Shown here piece after piece: positions 26,197-34,820 of a stretch of 64,000 nt of DNA. The stretch covers positions 1,860,001 to 1,924,000 of the forward strand of contig NZ_FOZM01000001.1 of the NCBI RefSeq assembly GCF_900114675.1. The letters are read 5' to 3'. The position numbers and the translations under genes are program-made. The stretch comes from Yoonia litorea (GTDB taxonomy: Bacteria; Pseudomonadota; Alphaproteobacteria; Rhodobacterales; Rhodobacteraceae). The notes under the pieces were generated by a model. That model did not search any database. It was not told the origin of the DNA and saw nothing but the letters and a program-made list of their open reading frames with translations. Numbering within the stretch: position 1 is the first letter of the stretch; each line of letters starts with the position of its first letter.

Positions 26197-26673
26197 ATGA
26201 CAGTGCGCCACATGCAAGACCGCCCTGCCAATAGCATTCATTTCGTGGCTGCCTTCCTGACAGGCGGGCTCTTGTCGCTGATGGTTCTGTTCAATGGTAC
26301 GCTGGCCACCTATGGCTCATTGTTCTTTGCGTCTTGGGTGCCGCATCTGACAGGCACAGTCGCTGCTTTGCTCTTTCTGGCCGTCATGCGTCCCAAACGG
26401 GCCGAGGCCGCGCGCCCGCCGCTCTGGGTCTATCTGGGCGGTGTTTCAGGCGCGATTACGGTGATGCTGACCTCCGCCACTTTGAATTCTGCCCTCGCCC
26501 TTTCAGGAACCATTGCCTTGGGGCTCGCGGGGCAGATGATCTTCAGCCTGATTGCGGACATGCGCGGTATGTTCGGCCTGCCGCAGCGGATGCCCGTGAG
26601 TCGCGATTTTGTCGCCGTCGCCCTTGTGATCGGCGGAAGTCTGATCCTGATCTTCTTCGGGGGTGCGCCATGA
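26197..26673 (+). CDS. DUF606/DMT-type membrane protein, first of a pair
   Basis: The 158-residue protein has five predicted membrane helices and the DUF606 pattern ([33 protein letters not shown]). DUF606 proteins are half-size relatives of drug/metabolite transporters and often occur as adjacent pairs that probably form a heterodimer. The stop overlaps the next gene's ATG by 4 nt (ATGA). MTVRHM and a second ATG five codons later are both possible starts. The substrate is unknown. Confidence 0.82.
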   Translation: MTVRHMQDRPANSIHFVAAFLTGGLLSLMVLFNGTLATYGSLFFASWVPHLTGTVAALLFLAVMRPKRAEAARPPLWVYLGGVSGAITVMLTSATLNSALALSGTIALGLAGQMIFSLIADMRGMFGLPQRMPVSRDFVAVALVIGGSLILIFFGGAP

Positions 26674-27128
26674 TTTTCTACGCAGCGCTTGCGGTGCTGG
26701 CAGGCGTGCTGGTTTCGCTCTCGCGCCAGATCAACGGACGGTTGGCCCTCTCGACCTCGGCGATGGAGTCCTCTTTCTGGAACCACCTTGTCGGATTGGT
26801 CTTCATCACGGCCGTGGCTCTTCTGATCGGTGGGCTATTCGCAGGCGATCCACTCGCCTCGCCATGGTGGGCCTATCTGGGCGGGACCGTGGGTGTGATC
26901 TTCATCGCGATGGGCAGTTGGCTGATCCAGCGGATCGGGGCGGCGCAGACGGCGCTGATGATTATCGCGGGGCAGATGGTGTCAGGCGTGGTGCTGGATG
27001 TGGTGATGGGCGCGCCGGGAAATGTCTGGGCGCGGATTGCAGGTGTTGGCTTGATCCTTGCAGGGATGCTTGTGGCGCAGACGGGGAAGCGCAAAATCAG
27101 GCAGGTGCCAGCCGGGGCGAAACGCTAG
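26670..27128 (+). CDS. DUF606/DMT-type membrane protein, second of a pair
   Basis: The 152-residue protein starts [20 protein letters not shown]. It has five membrane helices and the sequence pattern of its upstream partner (INGRLALSTSAMESSFWNH, YLGGTVGVIFIAMGSWLI). It is translationally coupled to the first gene by ATGA. The basic tail (GKRKIRQVPAGAKR) suggests a cytoplasmic C terminus. A heterodimeric small-molecule exporter is inferred; the substrate is unknown. Confidence 0.85.
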   Translation: MIFYAALAVLAGVLVSLSRQINGRLALSTSAMESSFWNHLVGLVFITAVALLIGGLFAGDPLASPWWAYLGGTVGVIFIAMGSWLIQRIGAAQTALMIIAGQMVSGVVLDVVMGAPGNVWARIAGVGLILAGMLVAQTGKRKIRQVPAGAKR

Positions 27129-27134
27129 GCCGCC

Positions 27135-27971
27135 TCAGGTTTTCTTCCTGTCATCGACGATGCCCATACTGGCCGTCCCGGAATTCCCTAACTCAACCGT
27201 CGCAAACGGCCCACCAATACACAGGTTCGCAAGGTCTTTGTTATCGAGCGGCGGGGTCTTGGCAAAAACCTCTTTCGCGTAAACCTCGGCGTTGTCCTTG
27301 GGCCGGTAGCCCAGATGCCCCGCCTTGGTGTTGTCGACGACCGCGCGGTCATTGTTCGAGATGCCATAGACAATCGTGAACCCCACCACGGGGCTGTCGA
27401 TCGAGCGTTCCACCAGATGGATCAGGTCATCATAGGACAGCCACGTCCCGATGCTGCGGGAATTCGTTGCCTGCGCACATGAGAATATCCGCATACAAAC
27501 CGCTTCAACCCCGCGCTTGTCCCAGTAAAGGCTCGCCAGATCCTCGGCAAAGCACTTGGCGAGGCCATAATAGGTGTCTGGGCGATGCGGCGCATCCAGA
27601 CCGATGGTGTCGGTCTTCTTGTGCATCCCCACCGCATGGACCGAGCTGGCATAGACCACGCGTTTCACGCCGTGGCGATAGGCGGCCTCCCAGACGTTGT
27701 AGGCACCGATGATGTTGGATTGCAGGATATTGTCCCAAGGGGCCTCGTCCCCGATGGCCCCGAAATGAACAACCATGTCCGCACCGGCGATCACTTCCAT
27801 CATCGCATCAAGGCTTGCCAGATCAGCTTTCACATAGCTCTCGCCCTCGTAAAGCGCGCCGATGTCATCGACGATATCGGTCGAGACCAGTTCGTCACAC
27901 ATCTTGGTCAGCGGCTCGCGCAGGTAAGACCCCAGACGGCCCGCAGCCCCTGTCAGCACCAGTTTCTTCAT
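27135..27971 (-). CDS. NAD-dependent epimerase/dehydratase, uronate dehydrogenase-like
   Basis: The 278-residue extended SDR has the NAD motif LTGAAGRLGSYL and the active-site Ser-Tyr-Lys (YASSVHAVG, YYGLAKCFAEDL). The overall pattern, including CMRIFSCAQATNSRSIGTWLSY, resembles uronate dehydrogenases, which oxidise the C1 of hexuronates to aldarolactones. It is the last gene of a five-gene operon with hyuA, hyuB, an FAD oxidase and an HpcH aldolase, starting 3 nt after the aldolase stop. In that setting it may act on another polyol or sugar acid. Confidence 0.82.
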   Translation of the reverse strand: MKKLVLTGAAGRLGSYLREPLTKMCDELVSTDIVDDIGALYEGESYVKADLASLDAMMEVIAGADMVVHFGAIGDEAPWDNILQSNIIGAYNVWEAAYRHGVKRVVYASSVHAVGMHKKTDTIGLDAPHRPDTYYGLAKCFAEDLASLYWDKRGVEAVCMRIFSCAQATNSRSIGTWLSYDDLIHLVERSIDSPVVGFTIVYGISNNDRAVVDNTKAGHLGYRPKDNAEVYAKEVFAKTPPLDNKDLANLCIGGPFATVELGNSGTASMGIVDDRKKT

Positions 27972-27974
27972 TGC

Positions 27975-28754
27975 TCAGTCCTTTCCCATCGCTTTGCGCA
28001 TTTTGGCCGCGAGCGCATCGGCTCCCTTGGCCAGCACATCTGAATCGAGCCCGCAGGCCACAAAGTCGAACCCCTCTTCCAGCAGGCTTGCCGCATGATC
28101 GGGGTTAGTCGAAAGCGTGCCTGTGCGGATGCCATCCGCACGCAGTTTGGCGGCCGTTTCGCGGATCAGGTCCCAAACGGCTGTTGTGTCAGCGGCACCC
28201 AACAGGCCCATGTCGGCCCCGATATCAGCAGGGCCGAAGAACACACCATCCACACCATCAACCGCTGCCATTTCGTGCGCGATGGAGACGGCGTGCTGTG
28301 TTTCAGCCTGAATGATCACACCGATATTGGCATTGGCCTGCCGGTGGTAATCCTTGATGCGCCCGAACTGTGTGGCGCGGATCGAACCAGCGACGCCTCG
28401 GATGCCCTCTGGCGGATAGCGGGTCGCGGCGACGGCGGCTTTTGCCTCTTCCACTGATTGCACCATTGGGAACAGCAGGTTCTGAGCCCCTGAATCCAGC
28501 AACCTCTTGACCATCACCGCATCATTCCACGGCGGGCGCACGATGGCCGAAGACCCATGTGGCGCGATGGCCTGCAACTGACCCACGACCGTCATCACAT
28601 CAGTCGGTGCATGTTCCATATCGACAAGCAGCCAGTCGAAACCGGAAGAGGCGACCACCTCAGCCGAAAGGTTATTGGCAAGGCTGACCCAGAAGCCGCT
28701 TTGCTGGCGGCCTGCGCGCAGGTTCTCAAGAAAGGGATTGGGGGGCATGTTCAT
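27975..28754 (-). CDS. HpcH/HpaI-type class II aldolase
   Basis: The 259-residue TIM-barrel aldolase has the family signatures FDWLLVDMEHAPTD, SAIVRPPWND, NLLFPMVQSVEEAKAAV and YPPEGIRGVAGSIRA, plus GVFFGPADIGADMGL. The E/D metal ligands and the catalytic arginine are in place. Relatives cleave 4-hydroxy-2-oxo acids, such as 2-keto-3-deoxy-L-rhamnonate, to pyruvate and an aldehyde. Its ATG overlaps the stop of the FAD oxidase gene by 4 nt, so it belongs to the same transcript. Confidence 0.9.
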   Translation of the reverse strand: MNMPPNPFLENLRAGRQQSGFWVSLANNLSAEVVASSGFDWLLVDMEHAPTDVMTVVGQLQAIAPHGSSAIVRPPWNDAVMVKRLLDSGAQNLLFPMVQSVEEAKAAVAATRYPPEGIRGVAGSIRATQFGRIKDYHRQANANIGVIIQAETQHAVSIAHEMAAVDGVDGVFFGPADIGADMGLLGAADTTAVWDLIRETAAKLRADGIRTGTLSTNPDHAASLLEEGFDFVACGLDSDVLAKGADALAAKMRKAMGKD

Positions 28755-29953
28755 ATGACGGCCTTTTCAACAAAGGGGCGGTTTTCCAGCACACGCTCAT
28801 AGCCGAAGGGGGAAAGGTCAAGGGTGCGATATTCGCCGTGGGTAATCAATTCAGCCAGCCCGCGCCCGATTGCTGGGGATTGCTGCAGACCATGCCCCGA
28901 GAACCCATTGCAGAAGACGAAGTTCTGCGTCTGCGGATGCCGCCCCAAAATCGTGTTCTGATCAAGCGTATTGTAGGCATAGTGTCCGACCCAGCTTTGG
29001 CGCAGCTTGATGGCTTCAAACTGTGGCACACGCGTCGCGAGGATCGGCCAGACCTTGTCTTCCCAGATCGCATGATCCTCGACGAAGTCGGTGTAATCCA
29101 CAGGCCCGTCATCGTCAGGCGGGCATCCGGCCATGTAGTATTTCCCGTCCGTCCGCATATGCACGCCAGATGGATCAATCGTCAGCGGCAAATCGCGGTC
29201 GAGCGGCTGGGCTGCCTCGAAGACAAAGGTAAAGCGCTTGCGCGGCTCCACCGGTATCTCGATCCCCGCCATGCGTGCGGTCAGGGCCGCGCGCGGGCCC
29301 GCGCAGTTGACGACCGTGCCGCAGGACACAACCTCACCCGAGGCGAGGATGACGCTTTCCACTTCTGTTTCGGCCGCATTGCGGTTCATGGCGATAACTT
29401 CGTTGGTCAGAAATTCGACGCCCTTTTGCTTCGCCTTCCGCTTCCACCAGTCAAAGAGGCTGTTACCATCGAAATAGCCCTCGTCGGTCAGATTATGGTT
29501 GCCTGCAATGATGCCGTCGAGATTGTAGAAGGGATAAGCGGCGGCGATCTCATCCGCCGTCATGTGCTTGGTGCCCGCACCAAGGGATGCCTGAATCCGC
29601 TGGTTTTCACGCAGGACCGCAGCGAACCCTTCGTTATCCGCCAGATAGAGGTAGCCGAAGGAATGTAGCCGCAAAGCGGGCACCTCAGGGTCATTACCCA
29701 TGAAGCTGCGAAAGTTTTTCACATATTCCGCTCCGAACTGCGAAATCTGCACGTTGATCGGCTCGCTGAACTGCTGGCGGATGCAGGAATTTGTGTGGCT
29801 GGTCGACGCGAACGCGTAGGTCGGGTCGCGTTCGACCACCAGAATGCGGCCCTGAAAGTCAGGGTTGCTGACCAGAAACCACGCAACGGCAGAGCCATAG
29901 ATGGCCCCGCCCACAATCACCACATCATAGCTGTCGTGGCTTGGTGCCTGCAT
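28751..29953 (-). CDS. FAD-dependent oxidoreductase, DAO/sarcosine oxidase-like
   Basis: The 400-residue protein has an N-terminal FAD-binding motif (DVVIVGGAIYGSAVAWFLV), followed by GTVVNCAGPRAALTARMAGI and a C-terminal FAD contact (FVFCNGFSGHGLQQSPAIG). It matches the amine/amino-acid oxidase group that includes sarcosine and dimethylglycine oxidases. Its neighbours, hydantoinase-type HyuA/HyuB and a 4-hydroxy-2-oxo acid aldolase, suggest oxidation of an N-substituted amino or hydroxy acid released by HyuAB. ATG 29951-29953 overlaps the hyuB stop; a TTG one codon upstream is less likely. Confidence 0.87.
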   Translation of the reverse strand: MQAPSHDSYDVVIVGGAIYGSAVAWFLVSNPDFQGRILVVERDPTYAFASTSHTNSCIRQQFSEPINVQISQFGAEYVKNFRSFMGNDPEVPALRLHSFGYLYLADNEGFAAVLRENQRIQASLGAGTKHMTADEIAAAYPFYNLDGIIAGNHNLTDEGYFDGNSLFDWWKRKAKQKGVEFLTNEVIAMNRNAAETEVESVILASGEVVSCGTVVNCAGPRAALTARMAGIEIPVEPRKRFTFVFEAAQPLDRDLPLTIDPSGVHMRTDGKYYMAGCPPDDDGPVDYTDFVEDHAIWEDKVWPILATRVPQFEAIKLRQSWVGHYAYNTLDQNTILGRHPQTQNFVFCNGFSGHGLQQSPAIGRGLAELITHGEYRTLDLSPFGYERVLENRPFVEKAVI

Positions 29954-31638
29954 CAACCGGTTTCCCCCCTCGCGACGGCGGCTCCCACGGCAGCGATGTC
30001 ATCCGCGCTGAGGCCATAGTCCTCTGCCGCAGCTTTGGCGGAAATGTAGCCGCGTGCAAGGTCGCGTTTGATAAGATCGGGGTCGCGGTCAGCAGGATTG
30101 CCGTAGCCCGCACCACCCGGCAGCCCCAGCATCACGCGCCGGCCTTCGGGCACATATTGCTTACCCTTGCCTTGCATCGGCGTTCCGTCATCCTGCACAA
30201 TCGTGGTTGCCCCGCCGTCGCGTCCGCCCTGCCGCCCGCGCGCGGGGTGGTTCACGCGGTCAAACATGGCGGAAAAGTCGAACTCGTGCCCTTCAGTCGC
30301 GCCTACTTCCATATATTGCCCAAGGCCGCCGCGCATTGCACCGGCCCCACCACTGTCAGGCCGCAGCTCTTTGCGCCAGATGATCACCGGCCCTGTATGC
30401 TCGGTCGCCTCGACCGGCATCGTCATCACGCCTGACGGAAAGGCCGTGGCGTTCAGCCCATCCACCGTAGGCCGCGCGCCCGCGCCGCCAGAGTTAAAGG
30501 CCAGCACCTCGGCCCGCCGCCCTGCCCCGTGGGTGGTGGGCCTGAGCGAGACCTGAAAGTTGCACAGACAGCCCGCGCCCTCGGCAGGCACCGTCGCGGG
30601 CAGGATTTTGTCGAGCGCGTCATAGACCGTGTCGGGGATCATATGTCCGATCACATGGCGCAAGGCGACAGGCGCCGGATGGGTCGCGTTGACGATACTG
30701 CCTTCAGGCGCGGTGATACGGAACGGCTCAAGCGAGGCCGCGTTGTTCGGGATTTCCGGCGCAATCGCGCATTTGAGCGCATAGCAGGCATAGGCCTTGG
30801 TATAGACCAGCGGCACGTTGATACCCTTTTTGTCGATGCCCGATGTGCCCGCAAAATCACAAAGCAGGTGATCCTCGGCAATCGCAAGGCGGACCTTGAG
30901 GTCAATCGGCGTCGCAAACCCGTCGATCCGCATCGCACCATTGGCCGTCTGACGTGGCAGGGCTGCGATTTTCTCCAGCGTGGCACGGCGCGAGTTTTCG
31001 AGGATGAACTTACCGATCCCTTCCAGATCACCGAGCGCAAATTCCGCCATCATCTCGGTCAGGCGGCGGTGGCCGATCTCGTTGCAGGTGGCCAGCGCGT
31101 AAATATCGCCCACCACCTGATCGGGTTCGCGCACATTGCCACGCACGATCCGCACCAGCGTTTCGTCAACGCGGCCCTGATCAGCGAACTTCATGATGGG
31201 GATATAGAGACCCTCTTCATAGACGCTCGCCGCATCGGCCCCGAACCCACGCCCGCCGATATCGACCACATGGGCGGTGCAGGCAAAAAAGCCGACGTGA
31301 CGGCCCTTGTGAAACGAAGGGCTGACGACGGTGATGTCATGCAGATGCCCGGTGCCCTCCCACGGGTCGTTTGTGATGTAGACGTCACCCTCGCGGATAT
31401 TCTCCCGCCCGATACGGCGGATGAAATGCGGGACAGCATCAGCCATGGCGTTCACATGACCGGGGGTTCCTGTGACGGCTTGCGCCAGCATCTGACCTGC
31501 CGCGTTATAGACACCAGCCGATAGATCACCCGCCTCGCGCACGGAGGTGGAAAACGCGGTTCGGACCAGCGCCTGTGCCTGTTCCTCGACCACCGAGATC
31601 AGGCGGTTCCACATGACCTGATAGGCAACGCTGCTCAT
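29953..31638 (-). CDS. hyuB: Hydantoinase B/oxoprolinase family subunit
   Basis: The 561-residue protein is of the HyuB/AcxA-like family: MSSVAYQVMWNRLISVVEEQ, VREAGDLSAGVYNAAGQMLAQ, TNDPWEGTGHLHDITVVSP and LPGGAGYGNPADRDP at the C terminus. HyuA and HyuB together form ATP-dependent N-methylhydantoinases, 5-oxoprolinases or acetone/acetophenone carboxylases. Sequence alone does not distinguish them. The start overlaps the hyuA stop by 4 nt, so the two subunits are translationally coupled. Confidence 0.92.
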   Translation of the reverse strand: MSSVAYQVMWNRLISVVEEQAQALVRTAFSTSVREAGDLSAGVYNAAGQMLAQAVTGTPGHVNAMADAVPHFIRRIGRENIREGDVYITNDPWEGTGHLHDITVVSPSFHKGRHVGFFACTAHVVDIGGRGFGADAASVYEEGLYIPIMKFADQGRVDETLVRIVRGNVREPDQVVGDIYALATCNEIGHRRLTEMMAEFALGDLEGIGKFILENSRRATLEKIAALPRQTANGAMRIDGFATPIDLKVRLAIAEDHLLCDFAGTSGIDKKGINVPLVYTKAYACYALKCAIAPEIPNNAASLEPFRITAPEGSIVNATHPAPVALRHVIGHMIPDTVYDALDKILPATVPAEGAGCLCNFQVSLRPTTHGAGRRAEVLAFNSGGAGARPTVDGLNATAFPSGVMTMPVEATEHTGPVIIWRKELRPDSGGAGAMRGGLGQYMEVGATEGHEFDFSAMFDRVNHPARGRQGGRDGGATTIVQDDGTPMQGKGKQYVPEGRRVMLGLPGGAGYGNPADRDPDLIKRDLARGYISAKAAAEDYGLSADDIAAVGAAVARGETG

Positions 31639-33710
31639 GGGGTGACCTCCGTGATATCAATGGTGCCGTCGGGGCGGGCGATGGCGTGGCGGCTGGCGGG
31701 GACGACGATTGTGGTCTTATCCTCGGTGATCAGGGCGGGGCCAGCGACGGTATCGCCTGCGGCCAGACTGTTCCGCGGGACGACGGCGGCATCGGTCAGG
31801 GTTTCTGAGCCCGGATCGAAAAGCGGGCGCGTGGACTTGCGCGGGGCTTCGCTCCCTGCGGGTGTCTTGCTCAATGGGGTCGCTGCGGCGGCTTCGGTCG
31901 TGGCGTTCACGGCCCAGACGGTGATTTCGATATCCATGCCCGCAACTGTGCGCCCGAATAGCGTGGTGTAATCGGCCTCGAAAAGCTGCTGGAAGGTCTC
32001 TGCATCGGGGTTGGCGGCCTGTTCGGCCGTCAGCATCACGGGGATTTCCCAACCCTGCCCCGTATAGCGCATATAGACCTTGAACTCCGCATGGATCGGC
32101 GCCGTGGCGTCGCAGGTGCGCACAAAGCCTGTGGCCTCATCCTGCAAGGTGGCAAGCAGGTCTTTCACGGCATCCGCATCAAAATCTGAGAGCTTCATGT
32201 AGACGCTGCGTGTCGCCTCGAAACTGAACGGCGCACGCAGGAACCCAATGGCAGAGCCGACGCCCGCGCCCGTTGGCACCAGCAGGCGTTTGACGCCCAG
32301 TTTCTCGCAAAGGCGACCAGCGTGGAGGGGGGCCGCACCGCCGAAAGCGATCATGGTGTAATCGGCGAGGTCCTCGCCATTCTCGACCGCATGAACGCGG
32401 GCGGCGTTGGCCATGTTTTCATCCACGACTTCGGCCACGCCGAAAGCGGCTGTCAGGGCATCCATCTGCAGCGGTGCGCCAAGCGCATCCAGCGCAGATT
32501 CTGAGCGGTCCACGTGCAGTTTGATCGACCCGCCCGCGAAGCTGTCAGGATCTAGCTTACCCAAGGTCAGATCCGCATCGGTCACCGCAGGGCGTTCTCC
32601 GCCCCGCCCGTAGCAGGCTGGCCCTGGTTCTGACCCTGCACTTTCCGGCCCGACCCTGATCTGCAGCATCCCATCCACATGGGCGATACTGCCGCCCCCT
32701 GCCCCGATCTCGACCATGTCGATGACGGGGATCGAGATGGGCATGCCTGAGCCCTTCTTGAACCGATAGGTCCGCGCGACCTCGAAGACACGTGCGGTTT
32801 TGGGGGTCTGGTCCTTGATCAAGCAGATTTTCGCGGTGGTGCCGCCCATGTCGAAGGACAGCACCTTGTCCAACCCATAGCGTGCCGCGATGTTGGCGGC
32901 GAAAACGGCACCCCCTGCGGGGCCGGATTCCACCAGACGCACGGGGAATTCGGCGGCACTCTCCAGACTGATGATGCCGCCGCCAGAGTGCATCAGGTAA
33001 ATCGGGCAATCCGCGCCCTCATCCGCCAGCCGCCCCTTCAGACGACCCAGATAGGATTTCATCAACGGCTTGATATAGGCGTTGGCGACGGTGGTGTTGA
33101 ACCTTTCGTATTCGCGCATCTGCGGCGAGACCTCGGAAGAGATCGAGACCATGACATCGGGCAGCGCCTCGGCCAGCACCTCGCGGATCATCTGCTCATG
33201 TGCGGGGTTGAGGTAGGCATGCATGAGGCCGATGGCGATGCTCTCGAACCCGTAGGAGCGGATGTGGTCGGCAAGGGCCGCGACCTCGGAACGCTCAAGC
33301 GGGATCAGCACCTCACCGCCGGCCCCGACACGCTCTTTCACGGTGAAGCGATGCTGGCGCGGCAGGAGCGGTTCAGGCAGGACAAGGTTCAGGTCGTATT
33401 GCTCAAAGCGGCTCTCGGTGCGCATCTCAATCACATCGCGAAAACCTTCGGTCGTGATCAGCGCGGTCTTGGCCCCGCGCCGTTCGATCAGCGCATTGGT
33501 GGCAAGCGTCGTGCCGTGGATGATCTGGTCGATCTGCGCAGGTTTGATCCCTGCCTTGTCACAGACCTGATGCATCCCGTCGATGATCGCGTCCTCGGGT
33601 GCGGCATAGGTCGTCAGCACTTTGGTCGAGAATTGATCGCCCCCGACCTCCAGCACCACGTCGGTGAAGGTGCCGCCGATATCAACGCCAAGACGGATGT
33701 GATGGGCCAT
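31635..33710 (-). CDS. hyuA: Hydantoinase A/oxoprolinase family subunit
   Basis: The 691-residue ATP-grasp-free, actin-fold ATPase subunit has the N-terminal phosphate loop GVDIGGTFTDVVLE, IHGTTLATNALIERRGAKTA and the second ATP loop LSFDMGGTTAKICLI; EVGPESAGSEPGPACYGRGG-like residues follow (VGPESAGSEPGPACYG). It activates a cyclic amide or ketone by phosphorylation with HyuB. It opens the operon hyuA-hyuB-DAO-aldolase-SDR, with the LysR gene 63 bp upstream on the same strand as a likely regulator. Confidence 0.93.
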   Translation of the reverse strand: MAHHIRLGVDIGGTFTDVVLEVGGDQFSTKVLTTYAAPEDAIIDGMHQVCDKAGIKPAQIDQIIHGTTLATNALIERRGAKTALITTEGFRDVIEMRTESRFEQYDLNLVLPEPLLPRQHRFTVKERVGAGGEVLIPLERSEVAALADHIRSYGFESIAIGLMHAYLNPAHEQMIREVLAEALPDVMVSISSEVSPQMREYERFNTTVANAYIKPLMKSYLGRLKGRLADEGADCPIYLMHSGGGIISLESAAEFPVRLVESGPAGGAVFAANIAARYGLDKVLSFDMGGTTAKICLIKDQTPKTARVFEVARTYRFKKGSGMPISIPVIDMVEIGAGGGSIAHVDGMLQIRVGPESAGSEPGPACYGRGGERPAVTDADLTLGKLDPDSFAGGSIKLHVDRSESALDALGAPLQMDALTAAFGVAEVVDENMANAARVHAVENGEDLADYTMIAFGGAAPLHAGRLCEKLGVKRLLVPTGAGVGSAIGFLRAPFSFEATRSVYMKLSDFDADAVKDLLATLQDEATGFVRTCDATAPIHAEFKVYMRYTGQGWEIPVMLTAEQAANPDAETFQQLFEADYTTLFGRTVAGMDIEITVWAVNATTEAAAATPLSKTPAGSEAPRKSTRPLFDPGSETLTDAAVVPRNSLAAGDTVAGPALITEDKTTIVVPASRHAIARPDGTIDITEVTP

Positions 33711-33773
33711 GCTGCCTCTCCCTGATTGCGGTCAGGCTAGACGGATCAATACATCACTTCCAATTATTTGATT

Positions 33774-34682
33774 TTATATATTCGATTGAATTTTGTGATC
33801 TTTTGCCTGAGCCACCTCAGCCGCGAGCGCTGCCGCGTCGGCCACAACACGCGGCGTGCGGTCGGCGTCATAGCGGGCAAAGAAATGTAGTGGCTCGGGC
33901 GTCCAAGGATAGGCGAGTGTCACCAACCGCCCCTCGGCCACATCCTCGGCCACCATCGCCTCGGGTAGCGCGGTGATCCCCAGCCCGTCGAGCGCCATGG
34001 TCTGACAAAGCGCGAGGTTGGTGGATGGCACAAGGCGCGGCGTGATCTGGTGGCGCGTCGCCAGATGGGCGGCGATTTCGTCATAAAGGCGCGTGTCGCG
34101 GGCGTGGGTCAGGATCGCGTGGTGGGATAGCAACCTGTCCGACAGTGCGCGCTCTGCCGTCAGGCCGGGGGCCGCGACCCAGACCAGCGGATAGGCCCCG
34201 ATCTCCACCACGCCGCTAAAGGCCCGCGCAAAGGGCTCGTTCTGCAGGGCAAGGTCCAGCGTCCTGTCGGCCAGCGCCTTTTCCAGATGGACCGAGAAAT
34301 CAACTGTTACCTCAACGGTCAGACGCGGGAATTTGTGGTTGAGCGCGCGCAGGTAGGCCCGCAGCCATGTGTGCACGATCATCTCGGTCACACCGAGCCT
34401 GAGCGTGCCTGTCGTCAGCGCCTTCTGATCCGCCGCCGCCGCAAGCCCGTCAGTTGCATCAAGCACGCGGCGCGCGTGGGCGAGCAGTTCCTGCCCCTTG
34501 GCCGTCAACCGCACGGCACCCGCATCGCGGGTCATCAGTTCCGCGCCCAACGCCTCTTCCAGTTTGGCGATCCGGGCCGAGATATTCGGCTGTGTCGTGT
34601 TCAGCCGCTCTGCTGCGCCGCGAAAGCTTTGCAGATCAGCGACCCAGACAAAGGCTTCGAGTTGTTTGAGGTTGAATTGCAT
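33774..34682 (-). CDS. LysR-family transcriptional regulator of the hyu operon
   Basis: The 302-residue LysR protein starts MQFNLKQLEAFVWVADLQSF with the usual N-terminal winged HTH (FRGAAERLNTTQPNISARIA) and a C-terminal periplasmic-binding-like effector domain. It is read in the same direction as, and 63 bp before, hyuA, so it is a probable local regulator rather than a divergent one. The start was set at 34682 because the preceding 14 residues do not belong to the family. The effector is unknown. Confidence 0.92.
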   Translation of the reverse strand: MQFNLKQLEAFVWVADLQSFRGAAERLNTTQPNISARIAKLEEALGAELMTRDAGAVRLTAKGQELLAHARRVLDATDGLAAAADQKALTTGTLRLGVTEMIVHTWLRAYLRALNHKFPRLTVEVTVDFSVHLEKALADRTLDLALQNEPFARAFSGVVEIGAYPLVWVAAPGLTAERALSDRLLSHHAILTHARDTRLYDEIAAHLATRHQITPRLVPSTNLALCQTMALDGLGITALPEAMVAEDVAEGRLVTLAYPWTPEPLHFFARYDADRTPRVVADAAALAAEVAQAKDHKIQSNI

Positions 34683-34768
34683 CGCTGAGGCCAGACGGAA
34701 AGTGATTTCCCCCCAAAGTGACAAGCACGCGACCGTGAAACCAGCGATTTCTGCTGAGCTGTTGCATT

Positions 34769-34807
34769 TAGTACGATATCGTACTACTTAGTTCGATATC
34801 GTACTAA
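34769..34807. promoter_or_regulatory. Twin palindromic operator for the MarR-nitroreductase operon
   Basis: TAGTACGATATCGTACTA (34769-34786) is a perfect 18-bp palindrome. TTAGTTCGATATCGTACTAA (34788-34807) is a 20-bp palindrome with one mismatched pair. Their centres are 20 bp apart, about two helical turns. They lie just upstream of the nitroreductase start (34821), ending 13 bp before it, so bound protein would block transcription. The MarR protein encoded two genes down is the obvious candidate. Confidence 0.75.
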
Positions 34808-34820
34808 ATGGAGAGCCCTG

